A stretch of DNA of 41,135 bases, taken from assembly GCF_008370645.1 (NCBI RefSeq), contig NZ_VTZN01000028.1, positions 1 through 41,135 of the forward strand. The letters run 5' to 3'. The notes below the pieces were generated by a model. It had not been told where the DNA came from and ran no database searches. It saw nothing but the letters and a program-made list of their open reading frames with translations. The stretch comes from Mycobacterium simiae (GTDB lineage: Bacteria > Actinomycetota > Actinomycetes > Mycobacteriales > Mycobacteriaceae). This document shows, piece by piece, positions 28,775-35,964 of this stretch (the first letter of the stretch is position 1; every line of letters begins with the position of its first letter). The translations under genes were made by a program, and so were the position numbers.

Positions 28775-28931
28775 CCTCGCTAGGTGAGGCGTCTGCACGG
28801 ATATAGGCCACTGACCTCGAACGTCGAAAGACGCCCAGGGTCAGGACAGCTCTTCCCGGCTTAAGGGTTGAGCCCAAGTGGCTTCCGGTTTAGCCGGATA
28901 CGCCGTGTGGTGCCAAAGCTCTGACGAGAGG
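28775..28931 (+). promoter_or_regulatory. M-box (ykoK) magnesium riboswitch
   Basis: A Mg2+-binding leader RNA that normally allows expression when Mg2+ is scarce. The M-box landmarks appear in order: CTAGGTGAGGC at 28780-28790, then GTCGAAAGACGCC and GGGTCAGGACAG around 28823-28849, and GGATACGCCGTGTGGTGCC followed by AAAGCTCTGACGA at 28896-28927. These match the B. subtilis mgtE M-box, for instance TTAGGTGAGGC, AAAGACGCCAATGGGTCA and GTGCTAAAGCTCTACGA. The closing helix pairs CCTCG with CGAGAGG. M. tuberculosis has an M-box before PE20-PPE31, the same genes as here. Confidence 0.9.
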
Positions 28932-29023
28932 GGTGCCGCGCTCAGTGGTTCTACTGGGCTCTCATCCTTGCGTGCCGTATGCCTGGCATCCCCGTGTGCC
29001 CCGGCCCCGAGGAGGTGAGCGGA

Positions 29024-29104
29024 ATGAGTCCCGACGATAGTCCGTATCCGAGATCGACGAGCACTTCGTTCCGATCCGGCCCCGGTGCCGTTTTCGCTAC
29101 CTAA
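29024..29104 (+). CDS. Short leader ORF resembling MgtL (26 codons)
   Basis: An ATG at 29024 follows the strong site GAGGAGGTGA, and the frame ends at TAA 29102-29104. The peptide begins MSPDDSPYPRSTSTSFR. The Salmonella mgtA leader peptide MgtL, [17 protein letters not shown], has the same Met1, Pro3, Asp4, Pro7, Pro9, Arg10, Phe16 and Arg17. In MgtL the acidic/proline start makes ribosomes unstable at low Mg2+, which alters transcription of the downstream Mg2+ gene. Position between an M-box and PE-PPE genes fits the same role. Function here is inferred. Confidence 0.65.
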   Translation: MSPDDSPYPRSTSTSFRSGPGAVFAT

Positions 29105-29213
29105 GCGCGTTCGCCTGATTCTCTGACCTGCACGGCTCCGTCGTGGAAGCCGTGACAGTAGAGCTTGCGAATAGCGACATCGATAAGGGTTGGGTCTCTG
29201 TCAAGAGGTCCTG

Positions 29214-29498
29214 ATGTCGTCTGCAATGAGCCATCCGAAGGCACCCGCGTCGGCCGTCGGTGGCTTGCACCGGGCCGCAACGGCTCGGCGTACAGCAGCA
29301 CCAGCACCCGCAACGACCAGACCGCCGTCCGCTACAGATCACCGGGAATCAGCCTCGCACATAGCAGATTTCGACGTTCAAGCGGCGAAGCGCCCACCGG
29401 CGCAGCCGCCGACGATAACTGTTCACGAGGCCGGTTCCCAAGCGACCACGCAAAGCACTACCCCCCTCACAGCCGATAAGAAAAGAGGCCAAGGATGA
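29214..29498 (+). CDS. Strongly diverged PE-like protein, PE20 position
   Basis: A 94-residue frame from ATG 29214 (AGAGG six bases upstream) whose stop overlaps the PPE31-like start as ATGA. Aligned with PE19, with a steady two-residue offset after residue 30, it keeps Pro8, Ala10, Leu18, the Thr-Thr pair, Ser-Ala at 46-47, Phe53 and His-Glu at 71-72. The Pro-Glu motif is Pro-Lys, many alanines are replaced by Arg, Pro or Thr, and the YxxxD/E export signal is absent. The position corresponds to PE20 (Rv1806). Either a decaying PE gene kept open by chance or for translational coupling, or a fast-evolving one. Confidence 0.5.
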   Translation: MSSAMSHPKAPASAVGGLHRAATARRTAAPAPATTRPPSATDHRESASHIADFDVQAAKRPPAQPPTITVHEAGSQATTQSTTPLTADKKRGQG

Positions 29499-30700
29499 CT
29501 GCCGCAATGGACTATGCAACGCTGCCACCGGAAGTCAATTCGGGGCGTATGTATGCGGGGCCAGGTTCGGGCCCAATGCTCGCCGCAGCTTCGGCGTGGC
29601 AAGGCCTAGCCGCAGAATTACGTGTCACCGCAGGGTCCTATGGAGCGGTACTCGCCGCGCTCACCGGCGAAGAGTGGTACGGCCCCGCATCTGCATCGAT
29701 GGCAGCCGCCGCCACACCGTACGTGGCATGGATGAGTGCTACCGCCGTACAGGCAGAACAGACCGCGATACAGGCACAAGCCGCCGCCGGAGCCTACGAA
29801 GCCGCGTTTGCCGCTACGGTGCCCCCATCCTTGATCGCGGCCAACCGCACCCAGCTGGCGGCACTGATAGCGACCAACATTTTCGGTCAGAACACTCCGG
29901 CGATCGCGGCAACCGAGGCGCAATACGCCGAGATGTGGGCGCAAGACGCCATGGCCATGTATGGCTACGCCGGTTCCGCGGCTGCCGCGACACAGCTGAG
30001 CCCCTTTTTCGAGCCGCAGCAGACGACCAGCGCCACCGGGCTGGCCGCCCAAGCAGCTGCGCTTAGTCAAGCCGCCGGCACGTCTGCCGCTAACCAGCAA
30101 AGCACGCTGTCGCAGTTGATCACCATGATTCCTAGTGCATTGCAGGGACTATCAGGATCAACCAGCGGCACATCATGGCTGCAAGTGATTTGGGACCTGC
30201 TGACTGGTTCTGGACCTGCTTGGTGGCAGGCCTTCTGGAACGCCTGGGGGCCCAATGCGAATGTTTGGAACACCATCACTTCAACTGGCCTCTTCGTGCC
30301 AGGTAGCACGTTTGCGCCATTCATGGCCAGCGTGCTGGCTGGTGCGGCAGCGGCGGATGCGACTCAGGATGTAGGAGCTGCCGCGGCTGAAGTTGGCAAT
30401 GCGTTGGCGGGCCCGGGCGCGGCCGCCGGCGGGTTCGGAGGAGCCGTTTCGGCCGGATTGGGCAACTCGGGAATCATCGGGACGCTGTCGGTGCCGCCAA
30501 CATGGACCGCGACCGCACCGCTGCCTAGCCCGCTGGGCACGGCGTTGGGTGGCACGCCGATGATCGCCCCGCCGCCTGCAGTGGCCGCTGGCATGCCTGG
30601 CATGCCCGTCGGCAACATAGGGGGCCAACCCTTCGGACGTGCCGTGCCACAATACGGCTTCCGCCCTACTTTCGTCGCGCGGCCCCCGGCGGCGGGATAA
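29495..30700 (+). CDS. PPE31: PPE family protein PPE31-like, SVP subfamily
   Basis: A 401-residue PPE-SVP protein. It starts MDYATLPPEVNS (after MTAA), has the WxG turn EEWYGPAS, SVP motif GTLSVPPTW, and the C terminus GGTPMIAPPPAVAAGMPGMP with FGRAVPQYGFRP, which matches PPE31 (Rv1807) closely. PE20-PPE31 of M. tuberculosis has been reported to help Mg2+ cross the outer membrane, and here the gene stands downstream of an M-box and an MgtL-like leader. Its start overlaps the diverged PE-like ORF by four bases. The normal PE partner may come from another locus. Confidence 0.9.
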   Translation: MTAAMDYATLPPEVNSGRMYAGPGSGPMLAAASAWQGLAAELRVTAGSYGAVLAALTGEEWYGPASASMAAAATPYVAWMSATAVQAEQTAIQAQAAAGAYEAAFAATVPPSLIAANRTQLAALIATNIFGQNTPAIAATEAQYAEMWAQDAMAMYGYAGSAAAATQLSPFFEPQQTTSATGLAAQAAALSQAAGTSAANQQSTLSQLITMIPSALQGLSGSTSGTSWLQVIWDLLTGSGPAWWQAFWNAWGPNANVWNTITSTGLFVPGSTFAPFMASVLAGAAAADATQDVGAAAAEVGNALAGPGAAAGGFGGAVSAGLGNSGIIGTLSVPPTWTATAPLPSPLGTALGGTPMIAPPPAVAAGMPGMPVGNIGGQPFGRAVPQYGFRPTFVARPPAAG

Positions 30701-30815
30701 CGGCCGGAAACTTCGAGTAAGCTCGCTCAAAGTCCGAGGCGCGGTGATCTAGCACGACAATAGAACCGGCTGGACGTGTCCGACGGTAACGGCCTCTCAG
30801 CGATCTTTTAGCAAT

Positions 30816-30829
30816 CAGTCAGCTGACTG
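30816..30829. repeat. Perfect 14-bp palindrome
   Basis: CAGTCAGCTGACTG reads the same on both strands. It lies 17 bases before the ATG of a small ORF and just before its ribosome binding site, so it could be an operator or, as RNA, hide the site. Function unknown. Confidence 0.35.
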
Positions 30830-30845
30830 GTAGGAGTTTGTTGAT

Positions 30846-31004
30846 ATGAGTCGCCACATCGTGTGTACCCTCCCCACAGGTGGGCAGAACGCATCACGAC
30901 CGAGCCGAACTGTGGTTGCGGGCGCGGTAGGGGCGGCAGCCGTGGGCGCGCTCAACGCAGGGCATATTCCTGAGGGCCGGATGCGTGTCGAGGGGAGGAG
31001 TTGA
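30846..31004 (+). CDS. Small ORF of unknown function (52 codons)
   Basis: Begins at ATG 30846 after GGTAGGAG and ends at TGA 31002-31004, overlapping the next small ORF as TGATG. The peptide has a short alanine/glycine/valine-rich segment (VVAGAVGAAAVGAL) that could be weakly membrane-associated, flanked by arginine-containing ends. No family is recognised. Evidence is limited to ribosome binding site and coupling. Confidence 0.3.
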   Translation: MSRHIVCTLPTGGQNASRPSRTVVAGAVGAAAVGALNAGHIPEGRMRVEGRS

Positions 31005-31192
31005 TGGCCGATGCAGCGCGATTTTCCAGACGGTTCACCAGCAGGCCACCCCGCGCGGCAAAAAGGTTGCGATTTGCCGCAAAATCAAACCTAATTCGGG
31101 GAGGCGATGCAGCTGCGATATCGGACGACAATGCGGCAAAAGAATTAACTGCTCAAGCCGACGCTACGGCTACTATCTTAGGTTTCGTATAA
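31004..31192 (+). CDS. Small ORF of unknown function (62 codons)
   Basis: Starts at ATG 31004 with GGGGAGGAG four bases upstream, one of the best ribosome binding sites in the window, and overlaps the preceding ORF stop by one base. The N-terminal half is very basic (FSRRFTSRPPRAAKRLRF), the C-terminal half acidic and alanine-rich. Neither a signal peptide nor a known domain is seen. It runs up to an AT-richer stretch. Confidence 0.35.
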   Translation: MADAARFSRRFTSRPPRAAKRLRFAAKSNLIRGGDAAAISDDNAAKELTAQADATATILGFV

Positions 31193-31741
31193 TCGCAAGC
31201 TGAGGCAAATGGATAATGTGTATATTCTTGCACAACAATAAAATCAGACCGCAAGAGCAAATTGGCTAATCGCATATGATCCGTCGTGTCGGTTCACTGT
31301 CCGATGGTCCCTGGTTTGCAGTTAATCTCAGGTAAATTGCTTGACCTGATTGGCTAGTTAATTTGCTCCATCGGTTTCTGCAGGCTGCTGACTACTCTAT
31401 TTACTGAATGCGGTGATAGCTGGATGCCGAGCTCACGGTCACGAACAAGCAGTGACACCTACATTTAACATCGCGATTACCTGGCGGGAATGCAAACGCA
31501 AATACCTTTGGGCAAGGTATACAAATTATGTGCGCAAGGATGGTTCAACTCGAGGCCGTCGCTTAGCCTTCGCAGAAGTCTTCTTGCCAGCAAGAGCGTA
31601 GCTCGGTCCGTCAAACATGGGGAGCCTTATCACGAAACAGCAGCGTGATGTTTGATGAGTTGGATAAGAGCTGACGCAACTGCCTGCAGAACTACACGAC
31701 CGTGATTACTATGGTAGTCAGCTAAGAGCCGGAGGCAGCAA
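31193..31741. other. AT-richer stretch upstream of the fourth PPE gene
   Basis: About 550 bases with no convincing gene. From roughly 31190 to 31420 the sequence is visibly poorer in G and C than the rest of the window. A 62-codon frame at 31413-31601 has no family similarity. The end carries GGAGG, seven bases before the PPE start. Probably a leader or promoter region, or a remnant of foreign DNA. Confidence 0.45.
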
Positions 31742-33049
31742 ATGTTAGATTTTGGGGCGCTCCCGCCGGAGATTAACTCGGGGCGGATGTACGCGGGAGC
31801 CGGTCCAGGCCCGATGTTGGCTGCGGCTGAGGCATGGGTCGAGTTGGCAGCCGAGTTGCAGTCGATGGCGGCGTCGTATGGGTCGATCATCGAGGGTCTG
31901 ATCGTGGGACTGTGGACCGGCCCGTCCTCCATCGCGATGGCTACCGCGGCTGCGCCGTACGTTGCCTGGATCAATACCACCGGCGCTTTGGCTGAGGAGG
32001 CCTCCGCGCAGGCGAACCTGGCGGTCGCCGCCTACGAGACCGCATTTGCGGCGACAGTGCCACCGCCGGTCATCGTGGCCAACCGCGCGTTGCTGATGAC
32101 CCTGATCGCCACCAACATCTTCGGGCAGAACACACCGGCGATCGCAGCCACCGAAGCCGAGTACATGGAAATGTGGGCACAGGACGCCGCCGCGATGTAC
32201 ACCTATGCCGCCTCCTCGGCGACGGCCTCTCAATTGACCCCCTTTACCGAACCGCCGCCGGCCACCGACCCGGCGGCGGCGGCCGGCCAATCCGCCGCCG
32301 TGGCTCAGGCAGCCGGCACCGCGGCCGGCTCGGATATCACCGCGCAACTGTCGCAGCTGATGGCCTCAGTGCCCAACGTTCTGCACAACCTGGCTACATC
32401 CGTCGTGTCGTCGCCGACGAGTCCGTCGGCGGCTTTGCCCGCATCCTTCTTCCCTTTGCCTCCTCTGCCGCCCTGGCTGGCAACCGACATCGCAAACTGG
32501 AACACGATCATGACTACCCTGACCGGGCCATTTTCGGTGCAAGGAATCACCGCCATTCCGGGTGGCGTGTTCCTGTCGTTTGGGCAGGTTTACGCCTACG
32601 TGCAAAACGCGCAGGGTCTGCAAGCCTTTTTTGCTCCGGCAAAACCCATTGCCGGAGCCCTGGCGCCTATCGCCGATTCGCTTTCGTTGGGGGCGAATCT
32701 GACTTCTGCCGGCACAGCAAGCGATGGCACCGTCACGGGGGCGATGGGTCGTGCTGCCCTGGTGGGAAGCATGTCGGTGCCGCAAGGTTGGACCCAGGCC
32801 GCCCCCGCAATCAGGCTAATCTCCTCGCTACTACCCGCCGACCTGGCCGCCGCTCCAGCCGCCGCGGTGCCCGGTGAGGCAGGCGTCTTCAGCCAGATGG
32901 CGCTGTCCAGCTTGGCCGGACGAGCCCTTGGTGCCACTGCGTTCGGCTCCGGAGGCAGCGGATCAGCGGCAAGCTCACTAAGCGGTGCGGCCGCCGAAGC
33001 TGATCCCGCGACAGCCACCATCATCGTGATCCCGGCACTCGACGACTGA
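31742..33049 (+). CDS. PPE family protein, SVP subfamily, PPE29-like
   Basis: A 435-residue PPE protein starting [19 protein letters not shown] with a good GGAGG site. It has the WxG turn LWTGPSS, the [17 protein letters not shown] segment, and the SVP motif GSMSVPQGW. The C terminus [11 protein letters not shown] resembles the end of PPE29 (IFVIPAMDD) and differs from the PRYGFRP ends of the other SVP proteins here. It has no PE gene in front. Followed after 36 bases by another PPE gene, probably in the same transcript. Confidence 0.88.
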   Translation: MLDFGALPPEINSGRMYAGAGPGPMLAAAEAWVELAAELQSMAASYGSIIEGLIVGLWTGPSSIAMATAAAPYVAWINTTGALAEEASAQANLAVAAYETAFAATVPPPVIVANRALLMTLIATNIFGQNTPAIAATEAEYMEMWAQDAAAMYTYAASSATASQLTPFTEPPPATDPAAAAGQSAAVAQAAGTAAGSDITAQLSQLMASVPNVLHNLATSVVSSPTSPSAALPASFFPLPPLPPWLATDIANWNTIMTTLTGPFSVQGITAIPGGVFLSFGQVYAYVQNAQGLQAFFAPAKPIAGALAPIADSLSLGANLTSAGTASDGTVTGAMGRAALVGSMSVPQGWTQAAPAIRLISSLLPADLAAAPAAAVPGEAGVFSQMALSSLAGRALGATAFGSGGSGSAASSLSGAAAEADPATATIIVIPALDD

Positions 33050-33085
33050 CCATCCAGACGCACCCAACCAGGTAGGGACTCAGAC

Positions 33086-34501
33086 ATGTTTTATGCAGCG
33101 TTTCCACCGGAGATCAACTCGGGCCGGATGTACGCCGGTCCCGGCTCGGGCCCGATGCTGTCCGCCGCGACCGCCTGGGACGGACTGGCAGCCGAATTGC
33201 AGTCCATCGCCGCCTCCTGTGCGTCGGTCATCAACAGCGTGACCAGCGGCCCCTGGGTAGGTCCGTCGTCACTGGCCATGGCAACCGCGGCGGCACCTTA
33301 CCTGACCTGGTTGCAAAGCACCGCCGCTACGGCTGCCCAAGCAGGGACTCAAGCTGCGGCGGCGGTCAGCGCCTATGAAACGGCGTTTGCCGCGCACGTG
33401 CCACCGCCGGAGATCGCGGCCAACCGCAGTCAGCTCGCGTTGTTGGTGGCAACCAACCTCTTTGGGCAGAACACAGCGGCAATCGCGGCTACCGAGGCGC
33501 AATACGGCGAAATGTGGGCCCAGGACGCTGTCGCGATGGACAGCTACGCAAGCTCATCGGCAGCCGCCAGCCAGGTAACGCCGTTCACCGAGCCGCCTCA
33601 GGTAGTCAGCGCCGCTGGACTCGCCAGCCAAGCGGTGGCCGCGGGGCAAGCCGCCGGGACCTCGAGCGGGACTACCGCGCAGGCGATCACGGCGTCTGGC
33701 GGACCGATCTCGTGGCTACTGCAATTGGGCGCCGACCTCAGCACTGGCTACAACCAGGCTGTCAGCAGTCTCCTGAACACCCTGTTCGGCCCTACCGGAG
33801 CATCCACGTACATCTCCCTGTTCACGGCCGTCAGAGCGCCGCTCGGCTTCACCACGGGATTCAACGACATCGGGCTGCTGGTCAACTTTCCCGCATCGCA
33901 GTTCCTCAAGTTCGCTCCGCATTCGGCTGCGGGTGGGCTTGCCCAGATCCCGAAAGACGCGCTGGGCGGCGGGCTCGGACTTGCGCCGCACTGGGGCCGC
34001 GGCTGGCTCACCAGCGCGACACCGGGCGATGTGACAGCGCATTGGGGACGCGGAACCTTGGTCGGGTCCTTAACGGCTCCACCGAGTTGGGCCGCGGCGA
34101 CCCCAGCCATCAGGACCGTTGCCGCCGCATTAACGGCAGCCGGGCCGGAGGCCGTTCCCGCTGCCGCGCTCGGCGAGGGCGGCCTGCTCAGCTCAATGTC
34201 GTTGGCAGGCATGCTCGGCAGTGCTTTTGGCGCCGGAGCTCCCAGCGCAGTCAACCGCGCCGGCGCACGGGGCCATATTGCCCCGCTCAAAGACCTCAAA
34301 GATGCCACGTCACCGGAAAAGCTGAAGCGTCTGGTCGCGCAAATATCGGAGAAACCCGAAAGCGTGCAACACCACAGGGTTGACCCGGAAGGCCTTGACA
34401 GCTTGCTCGAGCAACTGGCAAAAAAGCCCGGCATCCACGCAGTGCACCTGTCGAAGGGCGACAAGCCCAAAGTCGTGCCGTCGGATACGCAGTTGGGCTA
34501 G
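33086..34501 (+). CDS. PPE family protein with a charged C-terminal extension
   Basis: A 471-residue PPE protein. The PPE domain begins [18 protein letters not shown] with the WxG turn PWVGPSS and NLFGQNTAAIAATEAQY. The SVP position reads GSLTAPPSW, so Ser-Val-Pro is replaced by Thr-Ala-Pro. The last 80 or so residues (from APLKDLKDATSPEKL) are highly charged, unlike the other PPE proteins, and contain two repeats of a helix-strand pattern, the second being LDSLLEQLAKKPGIHAVHLS. This resembles the C-terminal module of MgtC encoded 1.4 kb downstream. It is probably co-transcribed with the preceding PPE gene. Confidence 0.88.
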   Translation: MFYAAFPPEINSGRMYAGPGSGPMLSAATAWDGLAAELQSIAASCASVINSVTSGPWVGPSSLAMATAAAPYLTWLQSTAATAAQAGTQAAAAVSAYETAFAAHVPPPEIAANRSQLALLVATNLFGQNTAAIAATEAQYGEMWAQDAVAMDSYASSSAAASQVTPFTEPPQVVSAAGLASQAVAAGQAAGTSSGTTAQAITASGGPISWLLQLGADLSTGYNQAVSSLLNTLFGPTGASTYISLFTAVRAPLGFTTGFNDIGLLVNFPASQFLKFAPHSAAGGLAQIPKDALGGGLGLAPHWGRGWLTSATPGDVTAHWGRGTLVGSLTAPPSWAAATPAIRTVAAALTAAGPEAVPAAALGEGGLLSSMSLAGMLGSAFGAGAPSAVNRAGARGHIAPLKDLKDATSPEKLKRLVAQISEKPESVQHHRVDPEGLDSLLEQLAKKPGIHAVHLSKGDKPKVVPSDTQLG

Positions 34502-34730
34502 TTCAAGGATCAAGCCGCTTGCTTGGTGAACTCTTATGCCAACCGTTGTAAAGACACGGGAAACCGCGCCCCAGTGCCCCAGCAGTATCGAGATCTATTC
34601 CGGCCAATGACTTCCGTCCTATTCCGGATGCCATTAGCACAAGCGCTATTGTCGAAAGCAGCCACGAACGGCAGGTTAGGCACTACCTGGCAATTTCGCG
34701 GTTGCTTGGGGGGACAGGAGAGTATAAGCG

Positions 34731-35054
34731 ATGAAAAAATTGCTGGCGGTGCTCGGGGTGGCTGCGGCAATCGGCCTTGCCGCACCTGTCTATGCCGATC
34801 CGGAGGAGCCTGACGGCGGTGATGACGCGGGCTTCCTCACGGCCCTGCAACAAGTTGGCATCACCTATCCCAGCCCGGCTCAAGCCATCGGCTCCGCCAA
34901 AGCAGTGTGCGGGCACCTGGACAACGGCCTATCGGGCCTGGAGCTCGTCCATGATGTGAAGGTCCACAACCCCGGATTGACTATGGATGCCGCGGCCCAG
35001 TTTGCCGTGATCTCGGCGAAATACTACTGCCCCCAACACCTCAGTCACGTCTGA
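34731..35054 (+). CDS. Small secreted DUF732 protein, Rv1810-like
   Basis: A 107-residue protein with an N-terminal signal peptide (MKKLLAVLGVAAAIGLAAPV, cleavage after YADPE-type site near 22) and a mature domain of the DUF732 family: FLTALQQVGITYPSPAQAI, Cys60 in AVCGHL and Cys100 in YYCPQHL, likely a disulfide. The ATG follows GGAGAG. It has the same position as Rv1810, between the PPE genes and mgtC. Function unknown; location suggests a link to low-Mg2+ or acidic conditions. Confidence 0.88.
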   Translation: MKKLLAVLGVAAAIGLAAPVYADPEEPDGGDDAGFLTALQQVGITYPSPAQAIGSAKAVCGHLDNGLSGLELVHDVKVHNPGLTMDAAAQFAVISAKYYCPQHLSHV

Positions 35055-35230
35055 TTCAAGCCAGCACCGAGCGGCGCTTCAGCTGACGCCCGGTGCCGTC
35101 GGCAGATCCACTGTGCAACAAGTAATCCCCGCGCCAGTAGGCAACCGATTTGCCTTGGCTCCACCCGCTGTTAACCCACATGTGCTTAGCTGACCCCTCC
35201 ATCCTAGCGGCGGAAAAGGAGTGCAGCGCT

Positions 35231-35962
35231 GTGCAGAACCTCAGCGTCGTCGAATTCGCGCTCCGGCTCGCCGTCGGTGTGGGTTGCGGTGCCCTTATCG
35301 GCCTCGAGCGGCAGTGGCGGGCGCGCATGGCCGGACTGCGTACGAACGCTTTGGTGGCGACCGGAGCAACTCTGTTCGTGCTCTATGCCGCCGCCACCGA
35401 GGACAGCAGCCCAACGAGGGTCGCATCCTATGTAGTGTCGGGAATCGGGTTTCTCGGTGGCGGGGTAATCCTGCGGGAAGGTTTTAACGTCCGCGGCCTC
35501 AATACGGCGGCCACCCTGTGGTGCTCTGCAGCGGTGGGTGTGCTGGCCGCTTCTGGACACCTGGTGTTCGCATTGATCGCCACTGGCACCGTCGTCGCCA
35601 TCCACTTGCTCGGGCGCCCACTAGGCAGACTGATCGACCACGACAACACCGTCGACGATGACGAAAGCTTGCGGCCCTACCAGGTGCAGGTAGTCTGTCG
35701 CCCGAAATCCGCGAAGTACGCGCGCGCCCAGATCGTTCAACATACCGCCAGCAACGACATCATGCTGCGCGGCATTCATATCGGGCAGGCTAGTGACGAC
35801 AACATCGCATTGACCGCCCACCTCTTGATGGGCGGCCACACGCCGGCCAAGCTGGAGCGATTGGTGGCCGAGCTGTCTCTGCAGCCCGGAATATACGCAG
35901 TGCATTGGTACGCCGGCGAGCAGACTAATTCAATGGCGCCCACTCCACAGCCGACTGACTGA
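35231..35962 (+). CDS. mgtC: MgtC family inner-membrane virulence protein
   Basis: A 243-residue MgtC/SapB protein from GTG 35231, which has AAGGAG ten bases upstream; the open frame from 35150 is not supported. Signature segments are GLERQWRARMAGLRTNALV, GIGFLGGGVILREG and NTAATLWCSAAVG, in four to five membrane helices, followed by a soluble ACT-like C-terminal domain ending LQPGIYAVHWYAGEQ. MgtC supports growth in low Mg2+ and survival in macrophages, in part by affecting the F-type ATPase in Salmonella. It is convergent with the flavoprotein gene, with only two bases between the stops. Confidence 0.95.
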   Translation: MQNLSVVEFALRLAVGVGCGALIGLERQWRARMAGLRTNALVATGATLFVLYAAATEDSSPTRVASYVVSGIGFLGGGVILREGFNVRGLNTAATLWCSAAVGVLAASGHLVFALIATGTVVAIHLLGRPLGRLIDHDNTVDDDESLRPYQVQVVCRPKSAKYARAQIVQHTASNDIMLRGIHIGQASDDNIALTAHLLMGGHTPAKLERLVAELSLQPGIYAVHWYAGEQTNSMAPTPQPTD

Positions 35963-35964
35963 GC

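Noticed and set aside
31413..31601. Plus-strand frame of 62 codons before the fourth PPE gene.
   Set aside because: No ribosome binding site, no similarity and mixed composition.
35056..35202. Minus-strand frame of 48 codons upstream of mgtC (residues such as SGWSQGKSVAYWRGDYLLH look protein-like).
   Set aside because: No ribosome binding site before its ATG and no family recognised; it lies in the normal-sized gap between the Rv1810-like gene and mgtC.
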